Positions 23,122 to 35,300 are shown, numbered from the stretch's first letter. The stretch: DNA of 64,000 nt from Tricholomella constricta (GCA_013368375.1 JAACJP010000020.1:681141-745140); one strand, 5' to 3'. Program-made: numbers and translations. The notes: generated by a model not told the origin, from the letters alone.

Positions 23122-23330
23122 TGGGAGAAGCGCGAGTGAGAGGCTCAGAAATACTACAGGGTGAATGAATTTCGGCGCCGCGTGATGACTCCGTATACAT
23201 TAGAAACTCAAAGGGCCTCTGGATTACTCAGTACTCAGGGCGCAGGCAGAGCACAAGTTTTTTCGTTGGGCAGTAGTCGAGAAGGACTTAGGGAGCCTGT
23301 ATTTGATCCATACGCGAATTCGGTCATGTC
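23122..23330 (+). repeat. Diverged direct repeat, right copy (partner at 5,005-5,215)
   Basis: Same ordered blocks as the left copy (GAGAGGCTCAG, ACAGGGTGA, GCGCCG, TACTCAGGGCGCAGGCAGAG, GATCCATACGCGAA). Together the two copies bracket about 18 kb containing all kinase modules. Confidence 0.7.
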
Positions 23331-24143
23331 GGCCCAGGTCAAGGATAGCTCTAGAAACAGGGATAACAGCGATCATGAGTGGACTTTTTTAAATAAACAG
23401 CAAGAGCATCGATTTATGTCGAAGGGAGGTGAGAACGCACTGGCAGTGACCCGGGTCGGGCCGTAAACTAGCTTTAGGGTTTGGGTTTATTGACATGGCT
23501 AATGTCCGCGATGTGTGTCCCATTCCTGACCAATGTCCATCCTTATCCTCATTATGTGAACGAAATTGAATAAAACCCAGTGTATTTCAATCAGGTGCGT
23601 GTAATTTGTCGAAAGAACGACTCGGCCCTGGAACTCGCTGAAAAGGTCACTTTCAAATCATTGTTCAATCTTTTGAGCGGAGTATCGAAGCTCAATCTAC
23701 ACCGCAGAGGCGGCCAAACCATCTGCAAACGTAGAAATCAGATTTTGCACGCTTGTTACGCGTACGGCGGGTTTCCTGGTGCGTTCTTAGAAAGCAATTT
23801 TAAGCTGCGCGTGGGCGTGAAGGCTGACCGTTAGTCAGATCTTTTCCAACGGTTTCTTGGAAAACATCGCACACGTGAACAGGGCGCGTAAACAATAGAT
23901 TCTTTGCCTCGTTTCGATCCGATTTTTGGGCTGCGCTATAAACTCCACCGTTGCCCCGCTTGCTCGTACCCCCATCTTTACTGCAGCGCGAACTTAGAGC
24001 GAGCTACGCTATCATCGATTCGTTATCCACACCCATCCAGTTTGCGCTGTTGTGCGGCGCTGCACTAGTGCACGTCTCTTCGCTGCTCCTTGACTGATCT
24101 AAGCCCTAAATTCGGCCATCGCACTTCATCCAATCTGTTCACC
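23331..24143. other. Upstream region of the 24.1-kb gene; no gene seen
   Basis: No convincing coding sequence. The last 250 bp before the ATG at 24,144 carry C/T-rich tracts (for example around 23,950-24,100) typical of fungal promoters. Confidence 0.4.
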
Positions 24144-26515
24144 ATGGATGCAGAAGGCACACCGATCGGTCCCGTCAGCCACGTCGAATCACCTTCTGAG
24201 TCAACGTTTGCGCCCCCGATGTTCAACTTTCCCAAGGAAGAGCCGCGTAATTTCACGGCCGCCGATCTGATTGCCATATTGAGGGCGTACGGTGGAGACA
24301 AAGAAGAATCCCCGCCACCCAAACGACCGACGTCAACCCTCACGGGCGATGAGCTCATCGATATCCTTCTAGGGGGGAAAACAGAGAAACGGCGGGTGGT
24401 ATTTCGCCACTGGCCTCGCTCACCGACAGGAAAAAAAATCATCCCTGAGAATTCTTTCCCCGGTAAGCAAACACCAAATGGTATTCAGCTGTGGGGTGCC
24501 ACCCTCTTCGACTTTTACCGCGTGCGCCGCATACCGGATCTGGCCAATCTTTCGACGCTGTCGACGGGGAGCAAGTTGTTGAGGTGGATGAAGGCGACGG
24601 GGGAGCTCGATTATGCCAAGGATGAGATCGAGTGGGCCGAGACGGAGGATGAACCGATGGTTATTCAACCCTGGTCACCGCGCAAAGCGATCGAGAAGAT
24701 GGAGCAGGAGATCAAGCAAGGGAAGGTTGGGCGAGCCATGCCAGAAGTCGCGAGTTCCAAAGGCAAAAAAGTGCGACTTTTCTTGAGCCACTCGTGAACG
24801 CGACTCACGTCTGAATTCAGGCTTCGACTGGATCAATCTTTGAGCGCTCGAATTACCCAGCACCTGGGCCTCTTGTCCCGTTCAGCTACACGACCGAGCG
24901 TTTGACAGATCTTATCCCTCTAGAGCGTCTTCCAAAGAAGATCATCGTGCACGATCCATGGAACCTTCTTGCGGTCAATTCACGCAATCGCTACGGCTAC
25001 GCCGAACAGAAGGTTGTTAATACAGAATGGACCTCCAGACCCGACCGTACCTACACGTACTATCTCAATTTGTCAGATGCAGCTCAAGCCCGTTTACAAG
25101 CCGAAGCCGCCGCGAGAGCCGCGCACAAACCCGGCGATTACAAGGACCCTGCAAATGACGATAGATATCTCGCGATGACTAGTCCCCCAAGTATACCGAC
25201 TGGGTTCGAAGGCTATCTCATACCCCCGACTGCCACTCCGGGCCCAATCCCACCTCCGATCTTCGTCGTCCACGACCCACCGCCCTGTCCCGTTGCGTCG
25301 AAATGTACTGGTACTGAGTACGAGCACATCGAGGAAGCACACCTGTATATCTCCCCTGCGCACCAAATTGGCGTCGGAAACCACTCCGTCGTGTACCAAG
25401 CTGAGTGGGAGCTCCCTCGCTCTGCGATCATCCCTCCGCCGAGCACCGATCCCGTCATCTGTAAGGAGTGCGTCCAGATAGATATCGACCGCATTCTAAA
25501 GGAGGTCGATGGCGAGCACGGCGAGCGAATGGAAGCACAGTGGAAGGAGAAATCCGCGACGTTGTCAGTCGTCCAGAAAGGCCGTCCGCCTGTCACCTTC
25601 GACGTCGTCGACGCCCACGACTTTGAGACGGGCAACAATAAGGGGGGTGGGCGCCAGATCAGCCTCGCCGACACGCGACCGTACTGTGTCGAGCTTGAGG
25701 GCCCCGTGCGCCCCATCCGCACCACCGTCGGCTGGCAGGACCCATTGCACCCCACTTGCGAGCACATCAAGCCGCCGCCGGAGGCGCCACCGACGGTCAA
25801 GGTGCGCGTGGTGGCGAAGCTTTCGGACTCTGGCGATAAGCATCTGGCGTCTGAGGCGAAGAATTATCAGGAGTTCAAGAAGCACATGTTTGAGAACTGG
25901 AGCGGTCTGAATGTTCTGCAGCCCATGCATGATCCGGTCCCGGTCGGGGCGTTGGTGCCTCAGTTCTATGGTTACTATGAACGGGACTGGTATAGCGAGG
26001 ACGACGATGAGACTGAAGATGAGGCTGACGATGTCCAGGCGATGGAAGGAGTTGAAGGCGAAGGGGTGGACAGTAAACCGACGAAGCGCAAACGCGAGCC
26101 AGTCGGATACCTTAGCTCTATCCTTCTGCTCGAAGATTGCGGGGAAATGGTTGATGCCCGCGAGCTTACTCTGGATCAGAAGTGAATATCCCGCTTTATA
26201 CTCTCTTTCTTCTATACCTTTCGCTAAAATCTCTACCATTCTTCTTTTAGGAACGAAGTGACCTCCTTTGTTTACCGATTCCATTTTGGAGGCTGGATTC
26301 ACGGTTCGGTGTATGCCCGCAATATCCTCGTCCAACCAGGGCCGCTTGATGTTCCCCCCGCTGAACGCAGTGATAAGCATTCGAGTTTCCGGCTAATCGA
26401 TTTCGGGAGGTCTTACTACTTTGACGATGATCGTGTACGCTACGAATCGTGGAAGAGCGAGAGACATCGTGAAGAGCGCTCAATAGAAAGGCTCTTTGGT
26501 ACGGGGTTGTTTTGA
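24144..26515 (+). CDS. Large kinase-like protein with HGS catalytic-loop variant (3 exons, 750 aa)
   Basis: Start ATG at 24,144 in good context (CACCATGG). Exons 24144-24770, 24821-26181 and 26251-26515 join in phase to 750 aa. The first about 380 residues contain acidic and proline-rich segments. A kinase-like fold then begins, with a glycine-rich loop IGVGNHSVVYQ near residue 391. There are a large insertion, an acidic linker (EDDDETEDEADD) and a basic KRKRE. The final exon has WIHGSVYARNILVQPGPL (near residues 678-695) and RLIDFGRSYYF (about 711-721). The loop has HGS where kinases have HRD or HGD, so the usual catalytic Asp is replaced by Ser; Asn and DFG remain. I recall HGSxxxRNILVQPGPL as common in a basidiomycete kinase-like family, so this is probably a lineage property, not damage. 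Confidence 0.8.
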
Positions 26516-27783
26516 GGATGCGTTGTGGAGCCGCGGAGAGCGCAACAGGTAAATGTCTCGACATGGAACCAATCCGTATTTTGCTATGCTTCTGCATGTT
26601 GTTTTGGTAGTTTTCATGCTCTGTAACTTGAAAGCTGTTTTTGTTTTGAAGGCGATGTCCTATCTGTCACACAATTATAGTCATGCAAGTTCCAAGTGAG
26701 AGCGCTTCCTCATCGCCTCCCGTCAGCTCATCGCGCTTCAATCCAATCTGTCCCTTTCCTACCTTCACGTATCACGCACCAGATACAACGTATTTAAACA
26801 TTCGTTTAGTTGGTCTGTGCGACTCCTTATTCATATTCCTCTTCCCGTCCAAGTCCTCGGAATGTTTTCACCATCTAGCCTTACTCTCCTTCGCATGGGC
26901 CGCGTCCCAACCGTCACCGCCACTCATCCGTCGCCCCGCCCGCGAACTCATGGAGCGAGACAGACGAGCCGCGGGGATGACCAGTGAACATCGAAGGTAT
27001 CCCAGCGACGTCTCCGCCGTGCCATGTAGAAACACAACTCCTGAACGTCCATCATTGCTTTCCAGTAGCGTTCGCGTGGCTCTCGAGCGTGACGGGGTGG
27101 CAGAGATAGCGGGGCTGAGGACAAGGATCCATTGAAGTTCACGGGGAAGCGGGGGGCGACAGGAACTGTGTTTAGGCCGGATGGGCAGTAAAGCAATCGA
27201 GTCGCTTTGAGGCCGTCTAGAGGCAACTCTTACGGAGGTTTTGCAGGCGGGCGAGGCAACGAGGTCGCGTCAACTACGCTGAATTTCCGCTACTTATGGT
27301 GCGTCCTTGAGGCGTCGGCCAGGGATGGCGAGAGATTCGACCTCAAAGGCAAAGGACGGAAAACGATGAGCAGTAGGCAAAGCGGATTCTGAAGGAATTG
27401 TGAACCGAGTAGTTGAACGCTACGAAATGGTTGGCTTCGCGTACGTTGGACATGCCTGCCCCGCTTCCGCTGCGATACATCGTCTCCATCATTCATGCTC
27501 GAATGTTGTCCTGTGCAGCGCCTGTGAATCGTAACCTCGAAAACGCTCCTTGATCTATGGAAGCTAGCAGGTGAGATCACGCATACATCTGACTCAGAAA
27601 TCATCAAGATGGTCACAATACCACTACTACATGCCTCCTAATCCTGTCCTTTTGATTGGTCCTCGACGGTTACAAGTAGAACCATCGATTCTCACCAAGG
27701 CAGTCCATGTGCGAACTACTGAGCCACAATTAAACTCAAAATGTCATAAGGGTTCGAAAGCATCGTTCACTCACACGACAACG
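26516..27783. other. Intergenic, no gene
   Basis: Open frames here are short and compositionally biased. Pyrimidine-rich sequence near 26,700-26,950 has no coding signal I can support. Confidence 0.4.
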
Positions 27784-28989
27784 ATGGCCTCACAGCGCTC
27801 CTACACCATTGCCGTTCTCCCTGGCGATGGCATCGGTTTGGAGGTGATGCCTCCCGCTCTGCGGTGCCTCGAGGCCGCAGCCGCTCGATTCGGCTTCCAG
27901 CTTGAGTTCCGCTCATACCCATGGGCGTCGTGCACATACTATCTCGAGCACGGCAAGATGCTGCCGGATGATTGGAAGGCGCATTTGCAAGCATGCGATG
28001 CGATCTACTTCGGAGCAGGTGAGACTGAGTTTTCGTGGGCAAGTGGAGAGCAGCTATAACGAACTTACCACCCGCTCTCACTGTGATTTCTAGTGGGAGA
28101 TCCGGCGACCGTCCCGGATCACATCTCGCTGTGGGGGAGCATCCTGACGTTTCGACGAGAGTTTGATCAGTACATCAATCTTAGGCCCTGTCGTCTCATC
28201 CCAGGAGTTACATCGCCACTAGCGAACCGGGAAGGCAAACCTATCGATTTTGTCACCGTGCGAGAGAACACGGAAGGGGAGTACAGTTCTATCGGCGGCA
28301 AGATATTCGAGGGCACCGACAGGGAGACGGTAATCCAGAACACCGTGTTCACGCGAACCGGAGTCGACCGCGTCGTGAGGTACGCCTTCGAGCTAGCAAG
28401 ACGGCGCCCCGCGAAAAAGTTGACCTCCGCGACGAAGTCGAACGGGATCTCTATCACTATGCCGTACTGGGACGAGAGGGTGGCGGAGATCGGGAAAGAG
28501 TACCCCGAAGTCACGGTGGAGAAGTACCACATCGATATTTTGTGCGCGCACTTTGTCCAAAGGCCCCACACGTTCGATGTCGTGGTGGGCTCGAACCTCT
28601 TCGGAGATATCCTCTCCGATCTGGGGCCTGCATGCACAGGGACGATCGGCATTGCCCCGTCTGCGAACCTCAATCCGTCGGCGAACCGGGCAGACCGCAC
28701 TAAAGAGTGGTTTCCCAGTTTGTTTGAGCCCGTCCATGGCAGCGCGCCGGACATCGCGGGGAAAGGGATCGCGAATCCGATTGGGATGATCTGGGCGGGG
28801 CAGATGATGTTGGATTATCTCGGAGAAAAGGATGCGGCGGAGGCTGTGATGCGTGCGATTGAATCGGTGCTGGCTACGGCGAAGGATGCACAGATGAAGG
28901 GAGGAGCGGACTTGCTGACGCCTGATATGCGTGGGAAGGGCACAACGGAGGGGCTGGGCAGCGCTATTGAGAAGGAAATACGTGGCTAA
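27784..28989 (+). CDS. Tartrate / D-malate dehydrogenase-type beta-decarboxylating dehydrogenase (2 exons, 376 aa)
   Basis: Exons 27784-28018 and 28094-28989 join in phase to 376 aa, the usual length for the isocitrate/isopropylmalate dehydrogenase superfamily. It opens with the nucleotide-fold start VLPGDGIGLEV (residues 11-21). It then has WGSILTFRREFDQYINLRP and VRENTEGEYSSIGG, the metal-binding region VVGSNLFGDILSDLGP, and the NAD-binding FEPVHGSAPDIAGKGIANP. NADH preference is suggested by these last motifs and by overall resemblance to the tartrate dehydrogenase branch (tartrate, D-malate or related 2-hydroxyacids oxidised with NAD and divalent metal). Exact substrate cannot be fixed from sequence. 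No organelle signal is evident (MASQRSYTIAV), so a cytosolic enzyme is inferred. Confidence 0.88.
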
Positions 28990-29926
28990 TGAATTCTACT
29001 CATGCTGACGTGCAAGAGTGTTGGACGGCCCACACGTTGAGAATACACAAGTTGGCAGGTTCCTATAAGCCTAAAGACAAGCTATCTCAATCCAATCGAG
29101 TTGAAACGCGGGTAACGATATTTTGCGACGTCCACGCTGTGAGCGAGCGTATGTTGTTTAATGGACCTAGGCGCTCGATGATATCTCAAAACAGCCTGGA
29201 TGATGCGTCGCCGCCGGTAGAGCTTGTCCCCCACCACACCTCAATGTTCAGCAGCAGTATGGGCAATGGTACCTACCGCTGCTTAGCATACTTTGGGTCG
29301 CGCTGTGGCTGGGATTCGAATGGTATAACGCTGGCCGATGATGTTTTCGTCCTGTCCTAGCCTCTGAGGCGTTCCGTAAGGGTTAGCTGCGAAGGCGACG
29401 GCGGCGCCGGCTGAGTCGAGGTTCCCTCAAGGCAAGGCATCGTCATTGTGCAGAAAGAAGAAGATTACAAAGCTGGGGGCGAACAAATAGCGCCCGGAAT
29501 TAAAAAGGTGGAACGGGAAGAAAAGCAAGTTTAAGACGCCGCCGACGACATTGCCAGCCTTCGAGCTGCTGGGAAGTGGTATGTGCGCTTTCAAATGTCG
29601 TCGGTGAACGGCTCAGAGGTGTGTTGAAGGGAAGACGGATGGTGACCACGTTTCGGACGCATGTCACGCCCGCTAACATCAAGAACCTTCGACAGCTTTC
29701 CACATCTATGCCGATCTAGGCAGTTGCCTCGTACTACTTAGTAACGGCGAGAATCCCTCTGTGGACAGGGAGCACAGACGTTCTTCGCAGACCGGGAGGT
29801 CGCAGAGTGATCGGTGGCTGTACGGCACGACTCTCAACAAACGATGACCACGCGCAGACCCAGGCCAACGCATTGTGCGTATATCAATACGTACCATCGC
29901 CTGTTGACTGACATGGACCCGTTCAG
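28990..29926. other. Intergenic, no gene
   Basis: No coding feature supported. The unseen first exon of the next gene may lie here. Confidence 0.4.
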
Positions 29927-30989
29927 TTATCGCGGTCCCGCTTGTATGTCCGTCCACCAACACCCCTCAAGACTCTGATCAAACTTCCACAGCACACGAA
30001 CCCCACCCTCCGCACCCGCATCGCCGCCTTCCAATCCTCACTCCTCTCCGCCAGTCCACCCATCCGCGGGCTCGACCCGTCAATTACAATCGAACCCATC
30101 CGCTTCCATCTCACCCTCGGCGTCATGGCCCTTTCCGAGGAGCCCACATTTCCAGAAATGACGGTGTCACCCGACACGCGCACCGTCTCCACCGCCCTGG
30201 CTCTCCTGCGATCCCTCAAGCCACGCTTGGACGCTATCCTCGACACTGATGGAGGCGAGCATGCGGATCACGCGGGACTCCAGGTCGTCCTCGACGCGCT
30301 AGACATCATGCGCCCCGTCCCGGCCGCGGGCGCATCCGACGATGTGTGGGCGGACGTGCTGTACCTCGCGCCGCGCGAGACGGGGGTGGACGGCGTGAAA
30401 TTGCGGAAAATCGCCGGTACGTTTCGCTCTTCTCCCTTTTGAACCCATGCACCACTTACCGTTTCGGGTGGGGCGCAGACTGCATAGAAAGGACGTTCAA
30501 GGAGGCAGGATATGTCACTGAGACGCGGCCGCTCAAGGTAGATACACATGTTCTTGTGCTCCTTCATTCGCTCACTGCCCCATCCGACAGCTCCATTGCA
30601 CCGTCCTCAACACCTCCAAACGCCGCCCGGCCCGCGCTCGCGGCCGGCACTTCTGCTATTCAGACATCCTTCGCGCACTTGCCCCGGCAACGACGCCAAC
30701 TCTGCATCCACCTGTCCCCTTCGCCGTCCCTGCTCCAGCCCCCGCCTCCACCACCATAAGGACCGCGGACACTACCACGGCAACCAAGACCCTTCCTCCA
30801 CCCCCTGCACCAGTGCCCCTCGCCCGCGCCCTCGCCCTTGCGGCTGACCCAACCCCTGCGATGGAGACGCCAGTCCTGGTGCACGAGCTCGGGCTCTGGG
30901 CAATGGGCAGCCGCGCGCCGGACGGGGCGTATGTCAGCTGCGGGGGTGTGCCGTTGGGTGGTGGAGGTGTGCGGGGGATCGTAGCGTGA
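29927..30989 (+). CDS. 2H phosphoesterase, AKAP7/ASCC1-like (5' end unresolved)
   Basis: Coding pieces up to 30416, 30479-30537 and 30591-30989 join in phase. They contain both signature motifs of the 2H (2'-5' RNA ligase/cyclic phosphodiesterase) fold: FHLTLGVM in the first piece and LHCTVLNT at the start of the last. The N-terminal strand (TPLKTLIKLPQHTNPTLRTRI...FQ) matches the opening of AKAP7/ASCC1-type proteins. The C-terminal part has a Pro/Ala/Thr-rich linker and then VLVHELGLWAMGS, the last strand. Such proteins bind or hydrolyse nucleotide or RNA 2'-3' linkages. No in-frame ATG precedes the first strand; an acceptor-like TTCAG ends at 29,926, so a short upstream first exon probably exists, or the gene has lost its start. 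Confidence 0.78.
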
Positions 30990-32795
30990 AGCAGCCGCCA
31001 TTTCCTTCCTTTCTTTCTTTCTGTTGTTCTTGTTTTCATAATTTGTATATTTGTTTTATCGTTCTTTGTACGCCACACATCCTTCCCGGTCTGATCACCC
31101 ATCCCGGTTCATCCCCACCCACCCCGGTGCTCGTCATCCTCCTCCTCTCCATTTCCATGCTGCATTGCCATTCTCGAGGTCATCAAAGGTGTACCTAATC
31201 TTTACCTTCCAAACTCTTTAGACCGACACTCGTGAGGCCATCAGGAGACCCGTCGTCGTCCCTAGTCGGCCGAGCGACCTGGAGGCTTGGCGACTGGCAC
31301 CAGCCTTTCCACTCCCAATCCCGACGTGTCTGTTCATCGTACCAGCGTATGGCATAGCGATGCTGACACAAGACGACGCTCACGCTCCACCACAACTTCA
31401 CCACGTCAGCCAGCAATCTTCGGAATGTGTATCCTCAAGGTGCAGCAGCGTGGTTTCGTCTTAGAGTACGGACCTTCAGCGCTGAGCTCGGAGCACCTGA
31501 CATCCACAAGGGGTTAGTCCTCGCGTGCTATGGGCTAGCCACTATTCGGCCCACCTGCGACGTTGAACACATTACCGCAGAGGGATCAATCTCTTTGAAT
31601 CTGCCGTCTCGTTCTTGACTCGCGGCATACAACGATGTCCGAGCTTCATTCTGATCATCCTCATTCACATCTTACATCGACATACTCCACGACTGTCAGA
31701 TCAGGGTTCCAGGCTGCTAGATGGTGCGTGAGCCATCGTTACAATCCTCATTGATCAATCGCCATGTTATGGAGTGTTTCCGTGGAAGAGGTGCGTTTGC
31801 ATCATGGGTTCAGATCGATCAATTATTGTCAATGTGCAGGACCTCCAGGTATCCAAGTCAGATTTTACTACGACGCTGCATCCGATTGTGGAAGGATCCT
31901 CTTCCCTATCGTGCACCCCTTCTTTATTATGCAAGTCGCCCTCGAAAAAATTTACAGCCACTTGTAGGTGAATCACTCTGCCACATGGACAGAAAGCTCA
32001 CCTTGTTCTTACCTTCAATCTGCAGGCGCTGACCGCAAAGGCTCCATAAGACTTGTCAGTGAACAATAGCACGATGGGCCAGCTTCCTCGCCTTCCGCCT
32101 ATTCCTTGCGATGAATCAGATATAGTGCTCTCTTTTTTTCGATACAGGAACCTAGAGCCTTACGCTGTTGAGTGCTAAGGCTTCTCCTGGTGTGGAGCCT
32201 CAGAGTACTTTCCTGATTTACTAAAATGCTTGATGAACGCCTCCGTTGGTTTATGGCCCTTCGATAACACCGGAGAAGACGCCGCCGTGCTTCCTTTGCC
32301 CAGGACTCGGCTAGCTCTGACATGTTGGACAAGCGTCGCAATGTTCCTTTTGTTCTGCTGCGTTTACCTTGACGTTTCCCTGTTCGTGGCAATCGCGGCG
32401 ATGTATCGGTTGGCACGTACATGGTACCGACTGCATACGGAAATCTCGGCGGCACGACCCTCCGTTTTTCAAATCGCAACGAGGCATCATCGAATCCCGA
32501 CATTGCTTCCGGTTGTGATCTAGCAAAGGTCTCTTTTAATGACGAAGATATAGCTTGACTGCATCTACTGTGGCTATAAGCTGTCTTGCATCCTTGAATT
32601 TAATCGCATCGCTAAAATCTATTGGTTTTCTTTATCATCATCCTCTCACACTAACCTGTCCCACGCTAGTACTAGGCTTTGAACTTCTCTCGGAGTTGTT
32701 GTTTTCCGGCGGCGCAAAACATGCCCTCCTCTACATTCTGGCTGTGAAGTATAGCTCCATCATAGCGTGTTAGTATATGTCTCACGCGATGCTCT
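30990..32795. other. Intergenic, no gene
   Basis: About 1.8 kb after the 2H gene with only short, unconvincing open frames on both strands. No repeats or RNA genes recognised. Confidence 0.4.
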
Positions 32796-32816
32796 GCAGT
32801 TGCCCCCAACAACTGC
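32796..32816. promoter_or_regulatory. Small inverted repeat upstream of the lectin-like gene
   Basis: GCAGTTG-7 bp-CAACTGC, perfect 7-bp arms, lying about 105 bp before the ATG at 32,920 and just upstream of the TATA element. It could be a dimeric factor site; the function is inferred. Confidence 0.35.
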
Positions 32817-32837
32817 AAAGACATGGGTTTCGAGTAG

Positions 32838-32844
32838 TATATAA
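32838..32844 (+). promoter_or_regulatory. TATA box
   Basis: TATATAA followed by GGGC, about 80 bp upstream of the ATG at 32,920. It suggests a strongly inducible gene. Confidence 0.6.
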
Positions 32845-32919
32845 GGGCTATCGACGCGCACTTCTAAAGCAGCACTCCAACCAGCTCTCTCATTCAGTCC
32901 TCAAATCTCCATCTCTGAA

Positions 32920-33703
32920 ATGCTTCCCGCTCTTGTCGTTTCTGAGGCCGTCGGTTACGCCACCACTGCCGACCCCAAGTACACCTTCGATGACCTCAAG
33001 GACGGTAATGCCCGTTTACTCTACGTAGCACATTCGAATCCTGACTCTTTTGATTCCAGTTGGTCTCTGGCCCGCCCACCAATACATCAAGAAGGTCACG
33101 AGCATCAGCGTCTGGGTCGGCGCCTCACAGCCCAACGGCATCGAAATCACCTACCAGCTCTCCAACACCACCCAGCCCAGCGTCAACATGCACGGACTGC
33201 GCTCTGGTACTCAGAATACCGCGACTGTTGCTGGCGAGTTTTGACCACTGTCCTCCATATTCCCCTCCTACGTTTACTGAAATACGCTTTTTGCACCCCT
33301 AACGCGCAGACAATGAGTTCTTCGTCGGCATCTTTGGCGCCATCGATAATAACAACGACCAGCCCACTCTCAGGCGCATTGGGTTCCTTATCTACAACAA
33401 GGATACTGGTGCTCTCACTCAGAAAGGTTGGTTTCCTAGTCCTTGCTTAGATCTCTTCATTCACTCGCTGCGCCGCAGGCCCCTTCCCCGACCCCACCGT
33501 TACCATCGAAAACATCGTCGGCTTCACTTCCCTTGGATTGATTGTTGGATTCAGCGGCACTTGCGCCGCCAACGGTACGCCGCTCTTTATTGTCGAGAAC
33601 GACGATCCTGTCGCTCATCGTCATTGCAGGCAACCTCGACACCGTCGCGGTCTACAAGGTCCAATCTGGCGGCTCCACCAACCTCGGCGTCAGCGGCTTT
33701 TAA
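32920..33703 (+). CDS. Jacalin-like lectin-fold protein (5 exons, 181 aa)
   Basis: Exons 32920-33004, 33060-33233, 33310-33426, 33479-33574 and 33630-33703 join in phase to 181 aa. The N-terminal part has YTFDDLKD, and the middle KKVTSISVWVGASQPNGIEITYQL resembles the jacalin repeat strand pattern. The second half has FFVGIFGAIDN, IGFLIYNKDTG and IVGFSGTCAANG. Jacalin-like proteins are beta-prism carbohydrate binders; ligand and role are unknown. No signal peptide or membrane segment is seen. The second intron needs a GC donor (GCGAGT...GCGCAG) to keep the frame, since no GT donor works. A TATA box and inverted repeat lie upstream. An alternative would be another beta-rich fungal stress protein. 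Confidence 0.7.
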
Positions 33704-34964
33704 AACATGCACCACCATCGTGTACTATTCTTTTTCGACCTCTATGCGTTGCGCCCACCCAGCTCGCAGGTAGCAGTACGTACACGTAGGAGGTCGTTTC
33801 TTGTTTTGTAGTATCCATTCTAAGGACTTTCAGGCGTGTGCCACCTTTCTTTTCACTCTGACAAATTAAGCATGCACGAGGATACAAGCAAGGCTGCCTG
33901 ACTTCTAAAGAGAGCCGAAAACGGGCGACCATGGAGTCAGGCGAGAAGTGGTCATTTTGAACATGTAGGAAGCAAAGAAAGGCTAATATAAAACTTCACT
34001 GAACCACCTCGCGGGTCTCGCTTCGAAGCGATCCTGGCGTGTCTCCTGGTGGGGAAAGTCGTGACGTGACAATATACTCATTCATTTTTCGCGTCTACGC
34101 TCTTTGCAAGTACGAAATTAGATGATGTATATGAGCAGCACCGTTCTCTGACTCACAAATTCGCAAGGGAGGGGGGTCCACTCTCCTCGCGTGTTCTTTT
34201 GCCCTAAGGCGTGCGTCTCGCTCGCCTTGCATCTCTGCTTCTGCTTAAGGAGTTAAGCCTCGGTCCTTTTTTTTTCACACCTGGTCATTCGTCTCAATGG
34301 ATGTTTCCAGTGCGCTTAACATACCGCAGGTGCGCGCATGGTCCTTGAGAAGCTTCTGCTTGCAATTGGCGGAGATGGTGTCGACTGTGCAGTCAGTGCG
34401 ACGTGGCCATCCTCACAGAAACGCAGGAGATGGCGGGGTTTGGGGTATGCGTTGAGGGTGAGCGGGATCGTCGGCTATGGCGGTTGTCGAAGACGAAGAC
34501 GTGTAGGTGAGTTCCCGGGCTCCAACAACTGCTGAAAATTGCTTAACCTTCGTTCACCGACTGGTCGCCCGCACGGCATCCCGGTACGAGTCACGACATT
34601 GTCAACGTTGTGTAGGGACACTTTTTCGTGTGGTCGAAGCTATTCGGGACCTCAATGAACAGAGCTTCGCCTTCACCTCCCACATCCCGGAAGAGCCGTC
34701 AGATGAGCCATCATGCTGTTGCAATTCTGTAAAGTACGCCAACGCTTTAATAGATTGCCTGCTTTGCTTCTTCGTCCGAGTTTGATAATGAGCGTGGCAA
34801 TCCGCAGGTGCTCACAGCGAATCGATGCACGGTCTTCATCCTCGCCGGTGCCAGTGTGCCACCCCGCACAGCAGAGGAACGGAACGGTAGGGGGATACAT
34901 ACTCATTGAGCACGGTTGAATGCATATGCATATGTTCGGACACCCTAAGCACGAATACTGGAAC
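33704..34964. other. Intergenic, no gene
   Basis: No supported feature. Open frames are short and their codon use is unlike the neighbouring genes. Confidence 0.4.
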
Positions 34965-35300
34965 TCAGAGTAAGCCCAAGTCCGTGAGATCCGCGTTGGG
35001 GAGGTGCATCTGTGTCAGCGGGTGGAACGCTGGCTGATGCTTTTGCTGGGCGTAGCGGTGGTGTTTCTGACCCTGATAAGGGTGGGGCGGGTATTGCGTG
35101 TACTCCTGCTGCGCACGAGTCTGGTACTGCGGTTGGTGCTGAGGCGCGCGATACTGCTGCTGCTGCTGCTGGAGGTGAGCAACGACGAGGTGTACTGCGC
35201 ACCATACTGCCTGCGGACGCGTCGATCTGGCGCGTCCGCTCAGACGGAACGAACGGGTAATGGTGTGGCGGCGGCGGGAGGTGATGCGACGGCTGAGCGC
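34965..35300 (-). pseudogene. Possible coding remnant, Gln/Tyr/Pro-rich
   Basis: On the minus strand, about 35,180 down to 34,965 reads a Gln-run followed by RAPQHQPQYQTRAQQEYTQY and HPLTQMHLPNADLTDLGL, ending in a stop. It looks like the tail of a low-complexity regulator. The sequence before it changes frame and no start or splice model was found. The CAG/CTG tract (35,154-35,173) keeps several frames open, so this may be chance. Confidence 0.25.

Noticed and set aside
30548..31102. Alternative Pro-rich plus and Arg-rich minus frames over the 2H phosphoesterase 3' exon
   Set aside because: The frame with LHCTVLNT and VLVHELGLWAMG contains the second HxT motif and continues in phase from the earlier exons.
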